The notes: a model not told the origin generated them from the sequence alone. A DNA stretch of 64,000 bases from Xiphias gladius (GCF_016859285.1 NC_053404.1:13701105-13765104); one strand, 5' to 3'; numbered from the stretch's first letter, positions 1-30,830 are shown. Made by a program: numbers and translations.

Positions 1-2865
1 AGTGTTCCACCAAAACCAGTAGGAGTGCAGCAATAATGACTTTGAACACTGTCAGTACTGACCACTGAACCTGAAACTCTATGATAGTGGGTGAGTGCAT
101 TGTTTCTGCACCTGTGTGACTAACATGTATTGTGAAAAAAAAAATCCTGTTCAGTAGTTTTCCTCGAAAGAACCAGTATTTATTACTAATTATAGGGAAA
201 AGAGGGATTTCCTTGAATGAAAGCTGCATTTCAACCCACAGGAATTCATTATTGATTTGTTATCATAAACTTCACTCTACATACTGTATGTTGAATTGTA
301 TGCTAACCTGTGCTCAATCTGCAATTTGTGGCATGTTCATCTTAACTGCTGTGCACTGAATAACTCTCTAGTTTATGAAAGCAATTCATTGGAATTGATG
401 GGTAGTGTATCTTTTTATATTTTTCTGATAATTTTACCAAATATATAGCTCCTTCCAGGAAATGTCTTTGAATTAATAGTAAATTGTACTAAAATTAGGA
501 AATTATGGAGCCTCATTGCTTGAAAACTCTTGAAACAAGTCAACTCGTTTTGGAAACTGGCTGAAATATCTTCACTACACTGTCAGGATAAACCTCTTGT
601 ACATAATTTTAAACACTCAATGAGCTCTCCCTGAGCTTGTGTTGCCTTCAGGGCAAAATGTCAACTTTGCGCACAAGATGTCTATTAATGTAAAAAACAG
701 ATTGCCATGAAATTGGATGAGCACTTGCATGCTACCAAAGGGAATAAATTCTTTTTAATGACCCTATAACCTTTCCTCCCGCAGCATCTACGGAGAAACG
801 TAATGTTTTTAGCTTCACTGCTGGTAAAGATGAACATAGACATCATAAGTATGTTTGATCCATTGAGCTGCTTCATATCGTTCGATACAATGAACACTGC
901 AGCCTCTGGGGGTCTATAAAGTGGCTCCAGGCCTTTGGGGCATTTGGCTTGTTGCAGTTGATTTCCATTAAGAGGTCAATGAATGTTTTTTATTATTGTT
1001 TCTGAATGACTGGATGTCATCTAGAGGCACATGTGCACAGCTGTGCAGTATTTAAACCCTGAGATACATCTTTTATTAAATTAACTCATATTCAAATTCA
1101 ATTAAAGAACAGAAGAGAACAAACACCTCATCCTATCATTATGTAATCTTAACTTCATTTTGGTTCATAACCTAATTACACCACTGTAAATATGCATTTG
1201 TTTAAGTCTCTACATCGTATTAAATATTGATTTCAGTTGCATGAGGACAGAAGGAAAACATAAACTAATTCTTTGGTTTAATAAGGTTTGCCTTATGATG
1301 ATCATGTACTACAGGTTCCTCTCACATCACATCGTGCATCCATAAATAAAGGCATGCACACACACCTGGTACGTCATCATCGTAAGTACTCTCAGCGGAA
1401 CGAGGCACAAAGTATCACGGGAGATTCGTTTTTGCCTCTCAGAGAAATAACAGAGTTTGAGTTGCAGGCTGAGAGAAAGACAACCCCCCCCCTCTTCCCT
1501 TTCCTCCTGCAGATATTCACTATCCGTCTACCTTTTCTTCCTCCCACAGTCATCTTTGATCTTTGTTCCTTGTTTCCCTTCCTCTCCTTTTTGGCTTTAC
1601 CCCTTCCTACTCCGCTTTCCCATCATCCCTTATGTCCTTCTGTTTTCCTCTCCAGAGTCATCCTCCTTCTGTTTCATTGTTGCTTCTCTTGTTCTGTCTC
1701 TAAATCTCCCAATATCCTGTTCACTCAGCTTGGTTCCTCTTTTGTTCTTCCCAGAAAAACCACTAACATTTTTACTCTCCAATATCTGATGGTGTCTTTC
1801 ATCACAAGCAAGATTCAGGCATACACATGCATACATGAGCTGTGTAGTATTGTGTATAGATAGATGATTGCAAGGTTTGAAAACATTTCTATATTTTTTT
1901 TAAATTTACAACACATTGCAGTAAATGCTCTTTCCATGACAAACCTGCCCACCACGTGGTTTACAATCATGCTTGATTTCTTAAGATCACAAAGCTCCTG
2001 TCTTAATCAGCACATCAAAAGAGCCAGCAGGTAACTCTAAATCACGGGGAAGTTTGCCATTAAATAGACAGTCCCTTTGAAAAACAATGAAAATGTTTCC
2101 ACTTTGCATTACATCAAAATCTCACATTTTAAAATTCGAATTAATCCAAATGGCACACAATGCCTCGACATCAATTTATATGACAATCTTCAAAATTATG
2201 TGACTTTCGGCAGGGACGAATACGATATTTCGAGCACAATTCAAGTGAATGGCCTTGAATTATGGTTTGTGCATCTACAGGTGAATAACTGATAGTGTTG
2301 ATGATGTAGGAGGGAATGTGTAGAGGAGGTGAGTAATATCAGTTAATCCACACAGTGCGGTGGCAGCAAGTGTCAGGATAAGGAAGCCTGCAGTCAATTC
2401 ATCAGCCTTAAAGCTCCATTGTGGTTTTCAAACTTACATTGATTGGAAAGTCCTGAACTGAGGAACTGTGCCAATGAGCAGTACACATACTGTACAGGAT
2501 ATAACCACGAGAAAGTCCAACACCTCGTGCTATCAATCAAGACTGAATGCATGTAAAAAATGTAAGTCTTATTTGATGAGTAATACTATTCAAATGGAAT
2601 CCCTGCCTTGTTGACAAACAAAAGTTTGAACCTTTGTTAGAATCAGAAAAGTAAAAATTCTCTCTTGTTTGAATTCATTGCATGACACAATGTCGGTTCA
2701 CCTCACTTCTATTGTATAACTCCTGTAGGACACAAAGCAGGTTTGCTTCCCTTGACCATGACCAGTGTACATCTGAGGTCATTGTTTACTGAATGCACCA
2801 CACCTGATTTGTAGCATGTGTGCTCAGCCTCATTTCCATTTTAATTTCCTGGCGCGCCTCCTTCC
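1..2865. other. Flank downstream of drd3, no gene seen
   Basis: No exon with recognisable protein similarity is visible on either strand. The last part, just left of the drd3 stop codon, should be drd3 3' untranslated sequence. A minus-strand AATAAA (TTTATT on the plus strand at 1072-1077) is one possible end of the transcript, but the call is weak. A long pyrimidine-rich tract at about 1480-1760 creates open frames on the plus strand that are compositional and not gene-like. Confidence 0.5.
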
Positions 2866-20254
<17,389 letters not shown>

Positions 20255-20296
20255 GGAGATGCCCCGGTGACATGGGAGGTGAATTGTTTAGCAGAC
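20255..20296 (-). other. drd3: drd3 5' UTR part of first coding exon
   Basis: A strong acceptor (pyrimidines then GGTAG) at 20297 opens the exon, leaving 42 nt of leader before the ATG at 20254. The start context is GGCATCTCC then ATGGCG, with G at +4. Confidence 0.7.
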
Positions 20297-22164
20297 CTAC
20301 CAAAGGAAAAGAACATAGTTTGGTGTTTACTCTTTCATCACATAACTTCCTCTCTTTTGGACTGTCATTCTCAGACGTAACACTTCTCACTTCCCATTAA
20401 TCAGATGATGGTGGCAGCATCATTTCAGGTCAGAGGACTACGGGAAACATATCCTGGCTCCTAGCAAAAGTAGTCAGATGAAGTGATAAATAAACGGTTG
20501 AAATGCATCCTAGCAGTAACATTCCTTGTTACGACTGCTGTTTGCAGTAAACTGGAAAAAGTGTTTAATCCCTGCTGACTGAAAAATGGAAGAACATACA
20601 GCAAACTTCATCGACATTGTAATACATTTATGATGGTTACAGCCAGCCTTGGAATGTATCCCTTTGTATCCATTTCCTTCCTGTAAATGGCTTTTTACAC
20701 AGCTACCAGAGAAAGAAACTACAAAACAGAGATGGTAACTTTAATGATGGGCTGGCTGTGGGCCTTTGGCAGTGTCAGTGAGGTTAGCTTGTTGGGGAGG
20801 GTTAATAACTCTGTGCTGCCACCCTGAGAGGTCCAGTTGGCTCTCGTCCCAGGCGCTCTTTGTGCTCCACCTTTCTCTCATTTATTCCCAAACCTCCCTA
20901 TCCGGCCTGAGTCGAGATAACAGTACTGTGGTAATGCTCACACCTGTGTCTAGATGGTAAACATACTGATCCATCTTATCCAACTTCCCTCTCTGTGACA
21001 GAAATAGGGAAAAAGACACTGAGAAACTTGGGACATATTTAGACCTAGCTCAAACCCAGGAAGATTTGAAAGATTTCCTCAGTCTATAATTCCACTCGGT
21101 TCCTCAATGGCTCCAGTGTCATATTTTTCTCCACAAGACCATCTTAAGAAGGAAAGAAATACCAGCCACCCGATACTGATAACCTTGAAGTCTCCTGGTG
21201 GAAGTGCAGTGCTGAGTTTATCACAAAATTAAGTGTGACAGGTCAGGAAGAATGCAAATTATAAAACATTTGAAGAAAAGCACATCCATGCATGCCCACA
21301 CAACCCATATACACACATAAATTTTTAATCTGATGGCAGTGGTTAGGTAACACAACACTGCATAGAACTCCAGTGAAAGGTTTGTTTATACTTGTAGATC
21401 AAGTGCTAATTGAGACTGATGTCCCTCTTCACTTTTTTTTTTTTTTTTTTTACTGGATCTTGATCTTACATTAACCACCACCTGATCCTGCTCTGTCACT
21501 GTCAACATTAAGTACTCTGACCTCCAAGGGTGTGTGAAATGGGCATCATCCGACCCTTAAATTCACAGCACACACATGCATGTGCACATACATATAGTTC
21601 CTGGCTCAGTGTGTATGCTCTGAGGCCATTAGGAAGTATGTACAGTATTTGGGGGAGGGTGTTTTTCTGTATTTAAGCACATAAAGACCTAAAGACAACT
21701 TGGCTGGATTATCACAAGAATAAGAATTAATTGTGGAGTAATTAACTGGATGTAATGCAGCCAAACTAATAGCGACTGATTGTTGTTTTTTTTCCATGTT
21801 AATTTGAAATCTGGAAAAGTTATTACAGCTGCCAAGGAATCATAATTAGCACGAGTCTAACCTTAATGCAAAATTTAATTAAAAACCAATGATAGGAGCA
21901 TGTTGTCGTGCTTCACAATCACGCTCCAAGAAAGATTGGGGTGAGATATAGTCCAGTAATTCGAAGAAGTAATTAGGCTAAAATGTTTGTTTGTTTTTTT
22001 GCCATATGATGACCTATCAGAGCACATGCTGGACGGAAGAATTAAGAAACAAAGCAGCAGATAAGAATTTAACAGGCACAGACAGTGGGAAAAAAAACAT
22101 TTCAAAGGGCGTTTAATGATACTTCAGCGTGTGCGTGTTTAATAAAGTAAACAGACTTACTTAC

Positions 22165-22330
22165 CTGTTACTGTTTCCCACTGAAGAATTCATCAGATGC
22201 CAGCGAAGAAGAATATCATCCGTGCAGAGTCAAAAGTTGTCCGGTCATCGCGTCCAGCACTGCGAAGCGAGCAGGAGGAGCAGGAGGAGCGCTCAGTGGC
22301 GTTGCGCATAGGCGAATGCGAATGTGGGAA
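22165..22330 (-). promoter_or_regulatory. drd3: drd3 untranslated first exon and promoter region
   Basis: Minus strand shows AACAG then GTAAGT, a consensus donor, so an exon ends at 22165. The sequence upstream of it (22200-22330 on the plus strand) is CpG-rich and unlike the AT-rich surroundings, fitting a promoter with its first exon. No Met codon of this exon opens into the receptor frame. The transcription start is not determinable by eye, and the right limit given here is a guess. Confidence 0.5.
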
Positions 22331-22373
22331 GCTCACAGATGAGTCGTCGCGCAATCCCCCCACCCCACCCCAA

Positions 22374-22432
22374 CACACACCACCTCCACGACCACCACCA
22401 CCACCACCACACACACACACACACACACACAC
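22374..22432. repeat. CCA-rich tract and (CA)n beside the drd3 promoter
   Basis: A CCACCTCCACGACCACCACC-type tract runs into a CA dinucleotide run. It lies immediately upstream of the inferred drd3 first exon, so length variation could be near the promoter. Confidence 0.85.
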
Positions 22433-25400
22433 TCAGAAGCTCTGTTGAGCTTTTTTGCGTGTTGAGCTTTTTACACTTTGATTATACTGTTACACCAGTG
22501 GAGCGCGTATGGGTGGTGGAGATGCAAGGTGGTATCTTCCTTTGCGCTTTAAGTAATGCAGTTGCAAAAGAAGATGACCAATTATTTAAAAAAAAAATTA
22601 AAATCCGGCTCCATGGCTGTATTCCTCAGTATGACCCTGAACTAGTCTGGGTCATGCTTTGCTGGAAGTGACATTCGCATAAAAATAGCCTAATGTTGGC
22701 CTCATAAAACAGGACAAGTAAGACGTGTTTACCGTAAATTAGGTCAGTCTGGGTCCATGCGTGAAAAAAAAAAAAATATATAGACTGACATGCTGTTAAG
22801 GCTTTGGTTCCATTTCCACACAAGAAATGCCAAAAAAAACAAAACAAAACAAAACAAAAAAAACCCAACAACCCCAGTGCAGATAAAAAGTAAATGTGTC
22901 TAATATCTCACATTCCCAGGCTTGCATTTTAAGACAGGAGTTATAAGCCCTGCAGGAGCCACTACAGCACATACCAAACAAATAAGACCCTATCAATTTA
23001 CAAAAAATAAATAAATAAAAAAATAAATAAAAAAATCACATTTTATAAGAAATTCAAGACTTTCTTTATGACATTTAATTGTATTCACATACATAACAAA
23101 TGACAGACAGCGAAAGCCAAAACGTAATGGAAATGTTATAATGTGCATTTTTTAAGAGCAATGAGCAGCAGAACCTTGACGACCTGTTCTATGTAACTGC
23201 AGCAGGTGACAAACAGCCCTAAACTGCTCATTTTTCATTACGAACCTGCAGTCAGATGGCCGTGAACTAATGTAAAAGTGTCCAAATGTCCTTGTTGCTC
23301 ATTGGAAATTTGTCCTATCACTCTCCTCTACAGCAGAACGCTGGCAAATATCTCCTGTACTGTGCGGAGCTGAAGAGAATCCTAATACCTACTGTAGCTG
23401 GCATGAATCCATACATCTGAAACTTGACAAAACTGATGATGTGTGACAGCTGTAACACATGGTGACTTTTGACTTTGGATGATACTACAGCACAAAACTG
23501 CTTCTCCACTCACTCAAAAAATGTCCAGTAAATTCTGATTTCCCTTCCACTCCATTTATATACACTATGCAATGGAGAAACAGAGTCAGTCTCTCACATG
23601 TGAATGATAGCTTCTGGAATTGTATAATTTTTTTTTTCTGGAATGGCTTTTGCCTCACTGACTTGGTGATTTATAATACAGAGTTAAATGTACAAAGGAA
23701 TGAAGGTGCTTTGGAATAGAAGCACGTCCAAACTCCTCTTTCACAGTCACAGAGAGGATCCACTTGGATGTATAACAGCACCTGCTATGCTGTTGATGTT
23801 TTGCAAATAGCCCTGATGAAAGGGGATAAAATAGAAAGGTGGAGGGTAAAGTGGGATCTGCGCTCTCTCAATGAGGAATGTACGGACCTTGTGCAGATTG
23901 AGGTTTTCACAGCTGCTCACAAAGCTGTTACTCACAGGATCTATACCTGTCTAGACTGATACCAGAGTGAAGGTCAGGCCTGAGAGGGCATCACTACAGT
24001 AATGATGAAGGACAGTGGCGGTGGAAAAATAGAAATAAACATTTTCAACGTTGGTTGAAACCTTGCTGCCATCTACTGGTCCAGAGATCAAACTGCTTAT
24101 ATCCCACTGTCTAGATCAATAATTCTAAGCAAGTTTTGAGTTTGTAGTATGTGTGATTATGGTCAGCGTGGAAAAGTGAAAAAATAAAGTATACTCAAAA
24201 CAGTCTCAACAGATTTTGAGTGAGCTGCTTGATGAGCCCTATTATCCCGTGATTTATTTCACAAAGTAAATGCAGGAGCCTAAAATAAATTCAGAATGGC
24301 GCTAAAATACTTTGGACAAATTGCAAAAAATAACTATTATACCTCTGGTAAAAACATTTTGCTGTCTTTTTTTGACGCTTAATTGCAAATTTGTTTTGAT
24401 TGACATGCACTGGCACATGTACAGTATTTTAACAAGTTTTTTTTCTCCTCTTATAAATAATGTTTTGGACATACTCCTGCAAATGAGTCCCAAGAGTGCA
24501 GCACTGGGAGTGATTCCTGAAGACCAGAGACATTTGTACTTGCTAAATATTCATCTGGTTATGTCAAGGAAATGTACTGCACTTTGGCTTAGTGAAGATG
24601 CACTGTTCACAGGAGAATGGACAATTGGACTAAAGGAGGTGTATGGAATGGAGAAAAAAAAAAGCACCTATAAACTGAAATTATAGACAAAAAATGTCAC
24701 TCACCTATTAGAAATAATTTCTTAGGCTCAAGAAAAAAAACTTCAACTGTCATTCTGAATTCATCAACTCTTATGATTTATTTTAACTAACCTTTTATTT
24801 CTTTTTTAAAAATTAATTTCTCTCTTTCTTGAATTTTTTATTTTTTGGCATTTATTTCATTTTCTTTTTTTTTTTGGCCTTTTCTTCTTTTTCTTTTATT
24901 CTTGGAGCTGCATTTGTAAGTCATTTTTTGTAAACTACTACAAGGAATTGAAAAGAAATAAGTTGGGGGAAAAAAAGTCTATAGTGTTAAGCAATGTGTG
25001 TTGATTTTTTTTGCTAACTAGAGAAACAGTACACAATGACAAATACAATATAATGGTAAAAACTGCAAAAAAAAGTTTGTAATGTGGAATTGGAACAAAC
25101 TGCAGGTCTACAAAGACATACAAAGACATGATGAGTTTTATATGTAATTTAATCAACATCAAGCACTTTCACATTAATCAGTTTTGTCATAGAACATATT
25201 TCTTTACGTGGAATCCAAAGGGTGCAGAGCATGAAATGAGAAACCTTATTGGCCGGGTTGAATCAGTTAAGAAACATAAAAAGCCAACGAAGTGCAATCT
25301 TCTAAGTGGTATTTACTTATAAAATAACAGCCAATGTGAATTTAAACTGTCACTTATAAACATTCAGTATGATATAAAATTGTAACTGAACATTGCTCAA

Positions 25401-25503
25401 CAGTAATTCTTATGTGTCATCTTTAATGTACATTCTGTAGTTCTGATCTAGCTGTATTTTTAATCAAGATATGGGACTATAATGTGCAGAATTCAGCCCA
25501 GGT
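22433..25503. other. Intergenic region between drd3 and tstd
   Basis: AT-rich, with many short A or T runs. A repeat related to 15868-16300 lies at about 24090-24330. T-rich tracts at 24780-24900 should be 3' of the tstd gene; minus-strand AATAAA signals occur at 24777-24782 and 24794-24799. No additional gene could be supported. Confidence 0.5.
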
Positions 25504-26844
25504 TCATTTTCCTTCTTGCCCTGCCCACTCACTGTACCCTCCTTTATAATGTCTCACCCTGAGAACAAGAAACATAAAGAGAGTAGCTTAGTCTCCTATC
25601 ACTGTTGTTTGAATTTCTGCCAAAAGGTTATCAAGTGTTAAAAGAAACTGAAGCTCTATCTGAGGACATTGTACTCTAGCTGCAGAACCAGGACTGATTA
25701 ATAATTAAACAGCAACACGTAAACTTTGCCATTGCCTTCGCATTATTTACCTGCTAAATCCCAGTTGACGGGCGATGTCCAATGCTTTGGCGCTCCTGTT
25801 GCCACTTTTGCAATGAAACACGATGTTGGCGTCATCTTTCCCAGGAGCCTTCACTTCAAACTTCTGCTGAAAGCCCTCTGGGGACAGGTTCAGAGACTCT
25901 TCCAGGTTGCCCACTGATATTCACACACACATATGAATATGAAATTTAAAAAAAAAAAAAAAAAAGAAAGAAAAATCCCCACAGAAAACCACACTTTTCC
26001 CCTCTTTGTACATGTGTTGCCACTTACATGGGATGTTGACAGCATCTGGAATGCGTCCAGCCTGGTGTTCATCAGGATTCCTCACATCAAATAGCTGAAT
26101 GTCACGGTTGGACAACATGCTCTTCAGCTGCGAGTAGGTCACCACTGAAGCTGAGATGGAAACAAAACAAGACACTTTAGTATAACAATAACATTCAACT
26201 TTTGCCAGTTTAAAGCCTATTTACTTAAACTGACCATCCACTGATTTAATAGCAACCTGTTATTTTAACTTCCTCTGCAGGTAAATGCTGTTGTTGTCTG
26301 CTTTGAGGGTAAACTAGAGCTTTGACCATTCTTTTCCATTTGAAACAAAATTGCCAGTCAGCCAAACTCTCTGTTTCAAGCAGTCAGGAACAACACTGGA
26401 CGCACAGCCGGAAGTCCATTCGTCGTGAAGACGTTGGCAGCAAACGCAAAGGCAGGCTTTGATAGTGGCATAAACTACTACAGTAACTTGGCTACAAAAC
26501 ATTTTTTACATTGGTAAGCACTTAACAGCTCTTTAAAACGACAATAATATGAATATTACGACACCCAGAAGATTAAAAGTTCACTACTAAGAGACACAGA
26601 CACGTAGACCTGCAGGACTAGCATTGGGTGACTGTATATCAGGATACATATATTTTATTTTACCATTGTCCGGTGCTTCTCCGAATTTAGGACTTGAGGT
26701 TGTAAAAGTCCGTAAAACCGAACCAATGGTCTTGCAAGACCTGCGGTTCACTTCGGCAACAACAGGGCAGAAACTACGTGACAGCACATAGGACAGCATG
26801 ATGGCGACAAGTGCACAGTTCATGCAACGCCGAGTAGTTGCCAT
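25504..26844 (-). CDS. Single-domain rhodanese / thiosulfate sulfurtransferase-like protein
   Basis: Persulfide-handling sulfurtransferase of the TSTD1/TSTD3 (Hsp67B2-like) type. Coding exons: 26844-26664, 26150-26028, 25913-25751 and 25558-25504; all GT-AG; total 522 nt, 173 aa. Residues 1-60 are basic and Ser/Thr/Cys-rich, with a hydrophobic stretch at 11-21 and an R-T-F-T-T-S-S-P cleavage-like motif, so mitochondrial import is likely (inference). The rhodanese domain covers about 62-168: LFDVRNPDEH, then GRIPDAVNIP, then the active loop CKSGNR at 136-141 (CxxGxR, catalytic Cys136), then HYKGGYSEW near the end. The small last exon (55 nt) was located by phase and the GGYSEW motif. Start: ATG at 26844 lies in a strong context (AGCCATGG); the frame runs further upstream without an ATG. 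TSTD1 and TSTD3 cannot be separated by eye, so no symbol is given. Confidence 0.88.
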
Positions 26845-29534
26845 GGCTGAAGGCTGTCGACGATGTACCACCCTCGCGCAGGCGTATTTCCTCTTCTCCT
26901 TCTTCAGGCCTGACCCCGACTAAACGCTGCACTTGGCGCCATCCTCAGGTTGGAAACGCTATAGCTCTCACAGACATGTTTATTGATAAACGCTACACCG
27001 GGACGCGAGTTGCGAGAGCATTTTAGAACAAGAAAAATCAAGAAACAAAAATCTAACTTGCCAGATATAACAGGATACATTATGTTTTTGGGTGAAAAAT
27101 CCTGTCGGGAGTTGCCATGAGATTTGTGCGAAAGTCTGTTATTTGTGTGTCGTTTTTGACTTGAGGATACTTCATCGGTACCTCAAGGGGCAATTCGAGG
27201 CCTGCGAGGGCAAAAACAAGGCACTCATAGACAACTCAGCTTACACATAAAAACAACACAAACATACAAACATCGGGAAGGGTTAAAATATACAAGAAAC
27301 AACAACACAAAGGCACATACCATGTTAAAAAAAAGAGTAGAAACCAGTCTTTACACAAGGCAAACTGACCATTTCTTGTACCGTGACTGCTCACAGGTCT
27401 AATGGTTTCTGGAATACTTTCATTGATTACCCCAAAATCTATCCATTATGCCAGAAACTTCGGCTTATATAGTTTTGTATTTGCAAATCAAAGTGAGTTT
27501 CTTATCAAACAAAGCCCACAGACATTTGGATGATTTAACTCTTTGCAGCTTTAGAATACAAATATTATTTGATCTGCATTATTATAATCCCACTTTTTTG
27601 CCACATCTTCACAAACTGCCTTTACTTTTGACAGAATCCCCCCTTGTTGTGCAATTGTGCCTTCCAAGGTTTTAACATGATTTTGTTCTTTTTAAAAATC
27701 CTGTCACGTGCTTCCTAATTTTCTTATATGTCTCAGTCTAGAGTATATTCCTTTGGCCTATTTTGAATCAATAATAAAAAGAAAGATCTTTTTTTTTTCC
27801 CCAACAGTGAACAATCTCTCTGTGGGAGTTTCCTCCTTTTTTCACAATCATTACACACTTTCATCTCTTTGGCAGGCTCCCAGCCTCCAGAACTGTATCA
27901 GTCAGTGAAAGCAGCTCTCCCATCACCACCCACCACCCGGATGGAAGAATATTTCATATATCTTAACTCATTGCTCCCCAGGGGGGAGTCCTGCCCCATC
28001 TGATGACATAATTCAGCCATTGTGAGGGAATATATGGTGTGCAGCCTCATTAACCCTGCTGAACACTGTCTTACTCAGTGCTCATTAAAACATCTCTTCA
28101 TTGACCCTTGAGATCTCCATCCGCACATTACTGAAGCAACCGCCTGCAAATTCTTCACACACTTATCAGCTTTATTCCTAACTGCTTAAATACTTCCACC
28201 TCTCAAAACTGTCAGAGCTAGTGTATCATAGCCCTGCCACATATTGTGCAATTGCTGAAACCTATCTGTTCTTGGTGTCTGGTTCCATGAAAAAAATTGA
28301 TTTTCCCGCAAGATATTTTTAACGCACTTGCTTCGCTGCTGTGCACAGGGTACAGTCTGTACTGTAGGCCGGTGATTTCAAACCTCAAGCAGTCACAAGA
28401 CACAGTAAATCTAAGAGGTTTCAAGAATTTTTAGTCTGGACCAGAGTTGATTGATAGACCAAGCAAGTGACATTGCCGTCACTAGAGCAATGCCATTAGC
28501 ATGGCTAAAAACTGTTGAAATGAAGCTGTCTGAGAAGGGGACATCACTGTTTAGCCAAACTGGTTGCATTTCGTTGATATAATCTGCTGGTAATGAGGGG
28601 TCATGACTGATTGGCTATACAAGGTTGGGAATCAGTGCAGTAGGCAACTTCTATAGAAGGCTCACTTCTTTCAACTGGACTACTATTCTCTGCCCACTGA
28701 CCAATTTCTTCCAGTCAAATTTGGTAAAAAGTGGTTGGTATTCTGAATCCAGAGAATCATCAATTGTTCTGTCTCTCTTGCTCTACATCATGCCAGGGGT
28801 TCTCTATTAGAGTTAGCATGAACCAATTCAACACAAAAGTCTACAGGCAGTGTTGTAAAACTAGGTCAGGTGGCCAAATTTAGAATTGGAGATATTTGAT
28901 TGTATTTTACAATGATGGATCTAATATTACAGCTAGATGAAAGTCAGGAGTAGGATGTCTATCACGTCTGAATTTCTTACTGATCCTGGATTTATCGTAC
29001 TTGTCCAGAAGATGTCCTCATTGGATATTTCATATGCTTCTTCTATGTCTCCATCATGCATTGGTTGGAGTGGTCAGCCCTCCTTAATATACATTATACA
29101 GGCAAAATAACACCGTATGCTATTGAATTAAGTTTTCCCTAATTGGAACTAAGGGCTAAAACCAAATCATGAAAAGCAGCCCCAGACCAAAAGTGCACAA
29201 ATGTGGACAAGATTCTGGGAATTCTCAGGCCTTTATAACCTGAAGAGTTTACAATCTACAATTACACACAAATTATAATTTTTCTTTATTTTAAGCTGAT
29301 TTAGGTTTTCTGGACCCAGTGCATTGGAAATTGGGCTGCTTCTTGCAGAGAATAAAAAATAAAATCTAATTTCAATAAAATACAGTGATCCCACAACAAC
29401 TGTACTCCTGCAAGTCTGGAGAAGGCTTTAAAACAGACCATCATGTATGGCAATGGTACCAAACTACGGGCTGGATTACTTAATTGGCTCTAATTATTAA
29501 TACGAAATTCTATTAGCCCATCATAGGAGAACTT
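26845..29534. other. Intergenic region upstream of tstd, no gene seen
   Basis: The first 120 bp are GC-rich with CpGs and are probably the tstd promoter. From about 27050 to 29534 the DNA is AT-rich. I find no exon with protein similarity and no clear repeat family. Confidence 0.45.
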
Positions 29535-29760
29535 TAAGGCTGCAACCAACAATTATTTTCATTTTCAATACATCTGACAAGTATTTTCATTCATAAATAA
29601 TTGACTTTTTAGGATAAAAAAGTCCAGGAAAGAGTTTAAAATGGCCATCATTATTTCCTGAAGCCCAAGTTAAATATTCAAATATCTTATATTTGTTTGA
29701 CCAATAATAATAAAAAAAATTGACTTTAATGGTTAATCTTTTATCAAGGTCTACTTTAAC
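29535..29760. repeat. Partial fish MITE (GCTGCAAC...ATTATTTTCATT family)
   Basis: Begins 'ggctgcaaccaacaattatt' and continues through 'tgaagcccaagttaaatat'. It is related to the elements at 56640-56935 and 61585-61945, whose ends are inverted copies of AGAGCTGCAACTAACGATTA-like sequence. Only one end is recognisable here. Confidence 0.5.
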
Positions 29761-29979
29761 CATACTTAGTCTGGTCACATCTGGAAAAAAAATTATCTTG
29801 TATGTACTCTTGCCTCCAGTTCCCATTAGCCCATCCAGTCTTCCTAGGCTGAAATATTTGTGTCTGGTTGTGGCAGTTTCATTAAATACAACTTTATTAG
29901 GAATGTGAAGCATGTGAGCATAATATAAACTAAATAATAAATCTTTAAAACAAGGCCTATACATGTGAACAAAACTGGG

Positions 29980-30669
29980 TCATAATTCTATAGATGTGCA
30001 CATTTGTGCGCAAACATAAATCAAAGAGATCAAACTGAGACGCTTCTTCTTTTTTTCCCTTTGAATGTGAAACACTTTTTTTTTTTCGCACTGTTTGATC
30101 ACACCAAAAATCTTTCTAGAAAGATGGTTCACTTGTAGTTGATGAAGTGGCCGTTCAGGGTTCTCTTGACTGCAAAGCAAAACACAAGAGGTTAAACACA
30201 TTTCAGGCCGGCCAGTCTCAAGTTATTACATGAATGCTTTGATAAAGGTAAAACTGCTGTCAGACTGCTTTTCAGGGAATTTAGTTTCCTACTTACTGAA
30301 TTCATCTTTGTGCACAAAGTTTGAATCAATTTCTTTGGTAGGTATAGTTTGATGATGATTGGGTAAGTATGGCTGGATAACTAACAGATGACTTCGTGAT
30401 CACTTAAAGACTTCTGACAATAACATTAAATGAGTTGATACATACCCTTCACATGAGAGGGTGGACTGTTCATTTTGCCCTCCTGCCTCCTCTCCTCTCC
30501 TCTCACATCTAAAAGAAAAATGGAGGTCAAGCAAGTTGTAGTTAATAACTTTAGAAATCAAGTCAGAGGTATAATTCATCACTGCATTAAATCTAATAAC
30601 ATGAAATATTTACCTTTTACATGAGAGGGTTCCCTCGTCATATTGCCCTACAACCTCCTCTCCTCTCTG
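29980..30669 (-). other. Unrecognised cluster of small phase-matched exon-like segments
   Basis: Two similar segments lie on the minus strand, 30669-30614 (56 nt) and 30508-30446 (63 nt). Each is flanked by AG upstream and by GTAAAT or GTATGT downstream. In one frame they read QRGEEVVGQYDEGTLSCK and CERRGEEAGGQNEQSTLSCE, clearly related to each other. Both end in phase 2, and the second is a symmetric 21-codon unit. A third open segment begins after TTTGCAG at 30169 in the matching phase (starting QENPERPLHQLQ) and stays open to 29980. I do not recognise the protein, see no start exon and cannot exclude a chance purine-rich open frame. See findings. Confidence 0.3.
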
Positions 30670-30689
30670 CTGTGAGTTTCATTATATCC

Positions 30690-30830
30690 TTCTTCTTTTC
30701 TCCTCCCTTCACTTCACTTCTTCCTCAATCATTTCTTCTTGTCTTGTCCCTTCTCTGTGTTTTTCTCTAGTTTCTTCTTTTCTTCTCTTTCTCGTACTTT
30801 CACTTCCCTACTGTAGTACATTCTTCTTTA
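30690..30830. repeat. Polypyrimidine tract
   Basis: About 140 bp that is nearly all C and T on the plus strand (TTCTTCTTTTCTCC-like). It borders the exon-like cluster and may be simple sequence or, read in the minus sense, a purine-rich leader. Confidence 0.7.

Noticed and set aside
1288-1863. 191-codon plus-strand frame downstream of drd3
   Set aside because: Composition is a C/T-rich tract giving Ser, Leu, Phe and Pro; no domain, no splice context and no similarity I recognise.
26842-26871. Upstream GTG start for the rhodanese gene
   Set aside because: Vertebrate nuclear genes start at ATG; the ATG at 26844 has a strong context and gives a sensible leader.
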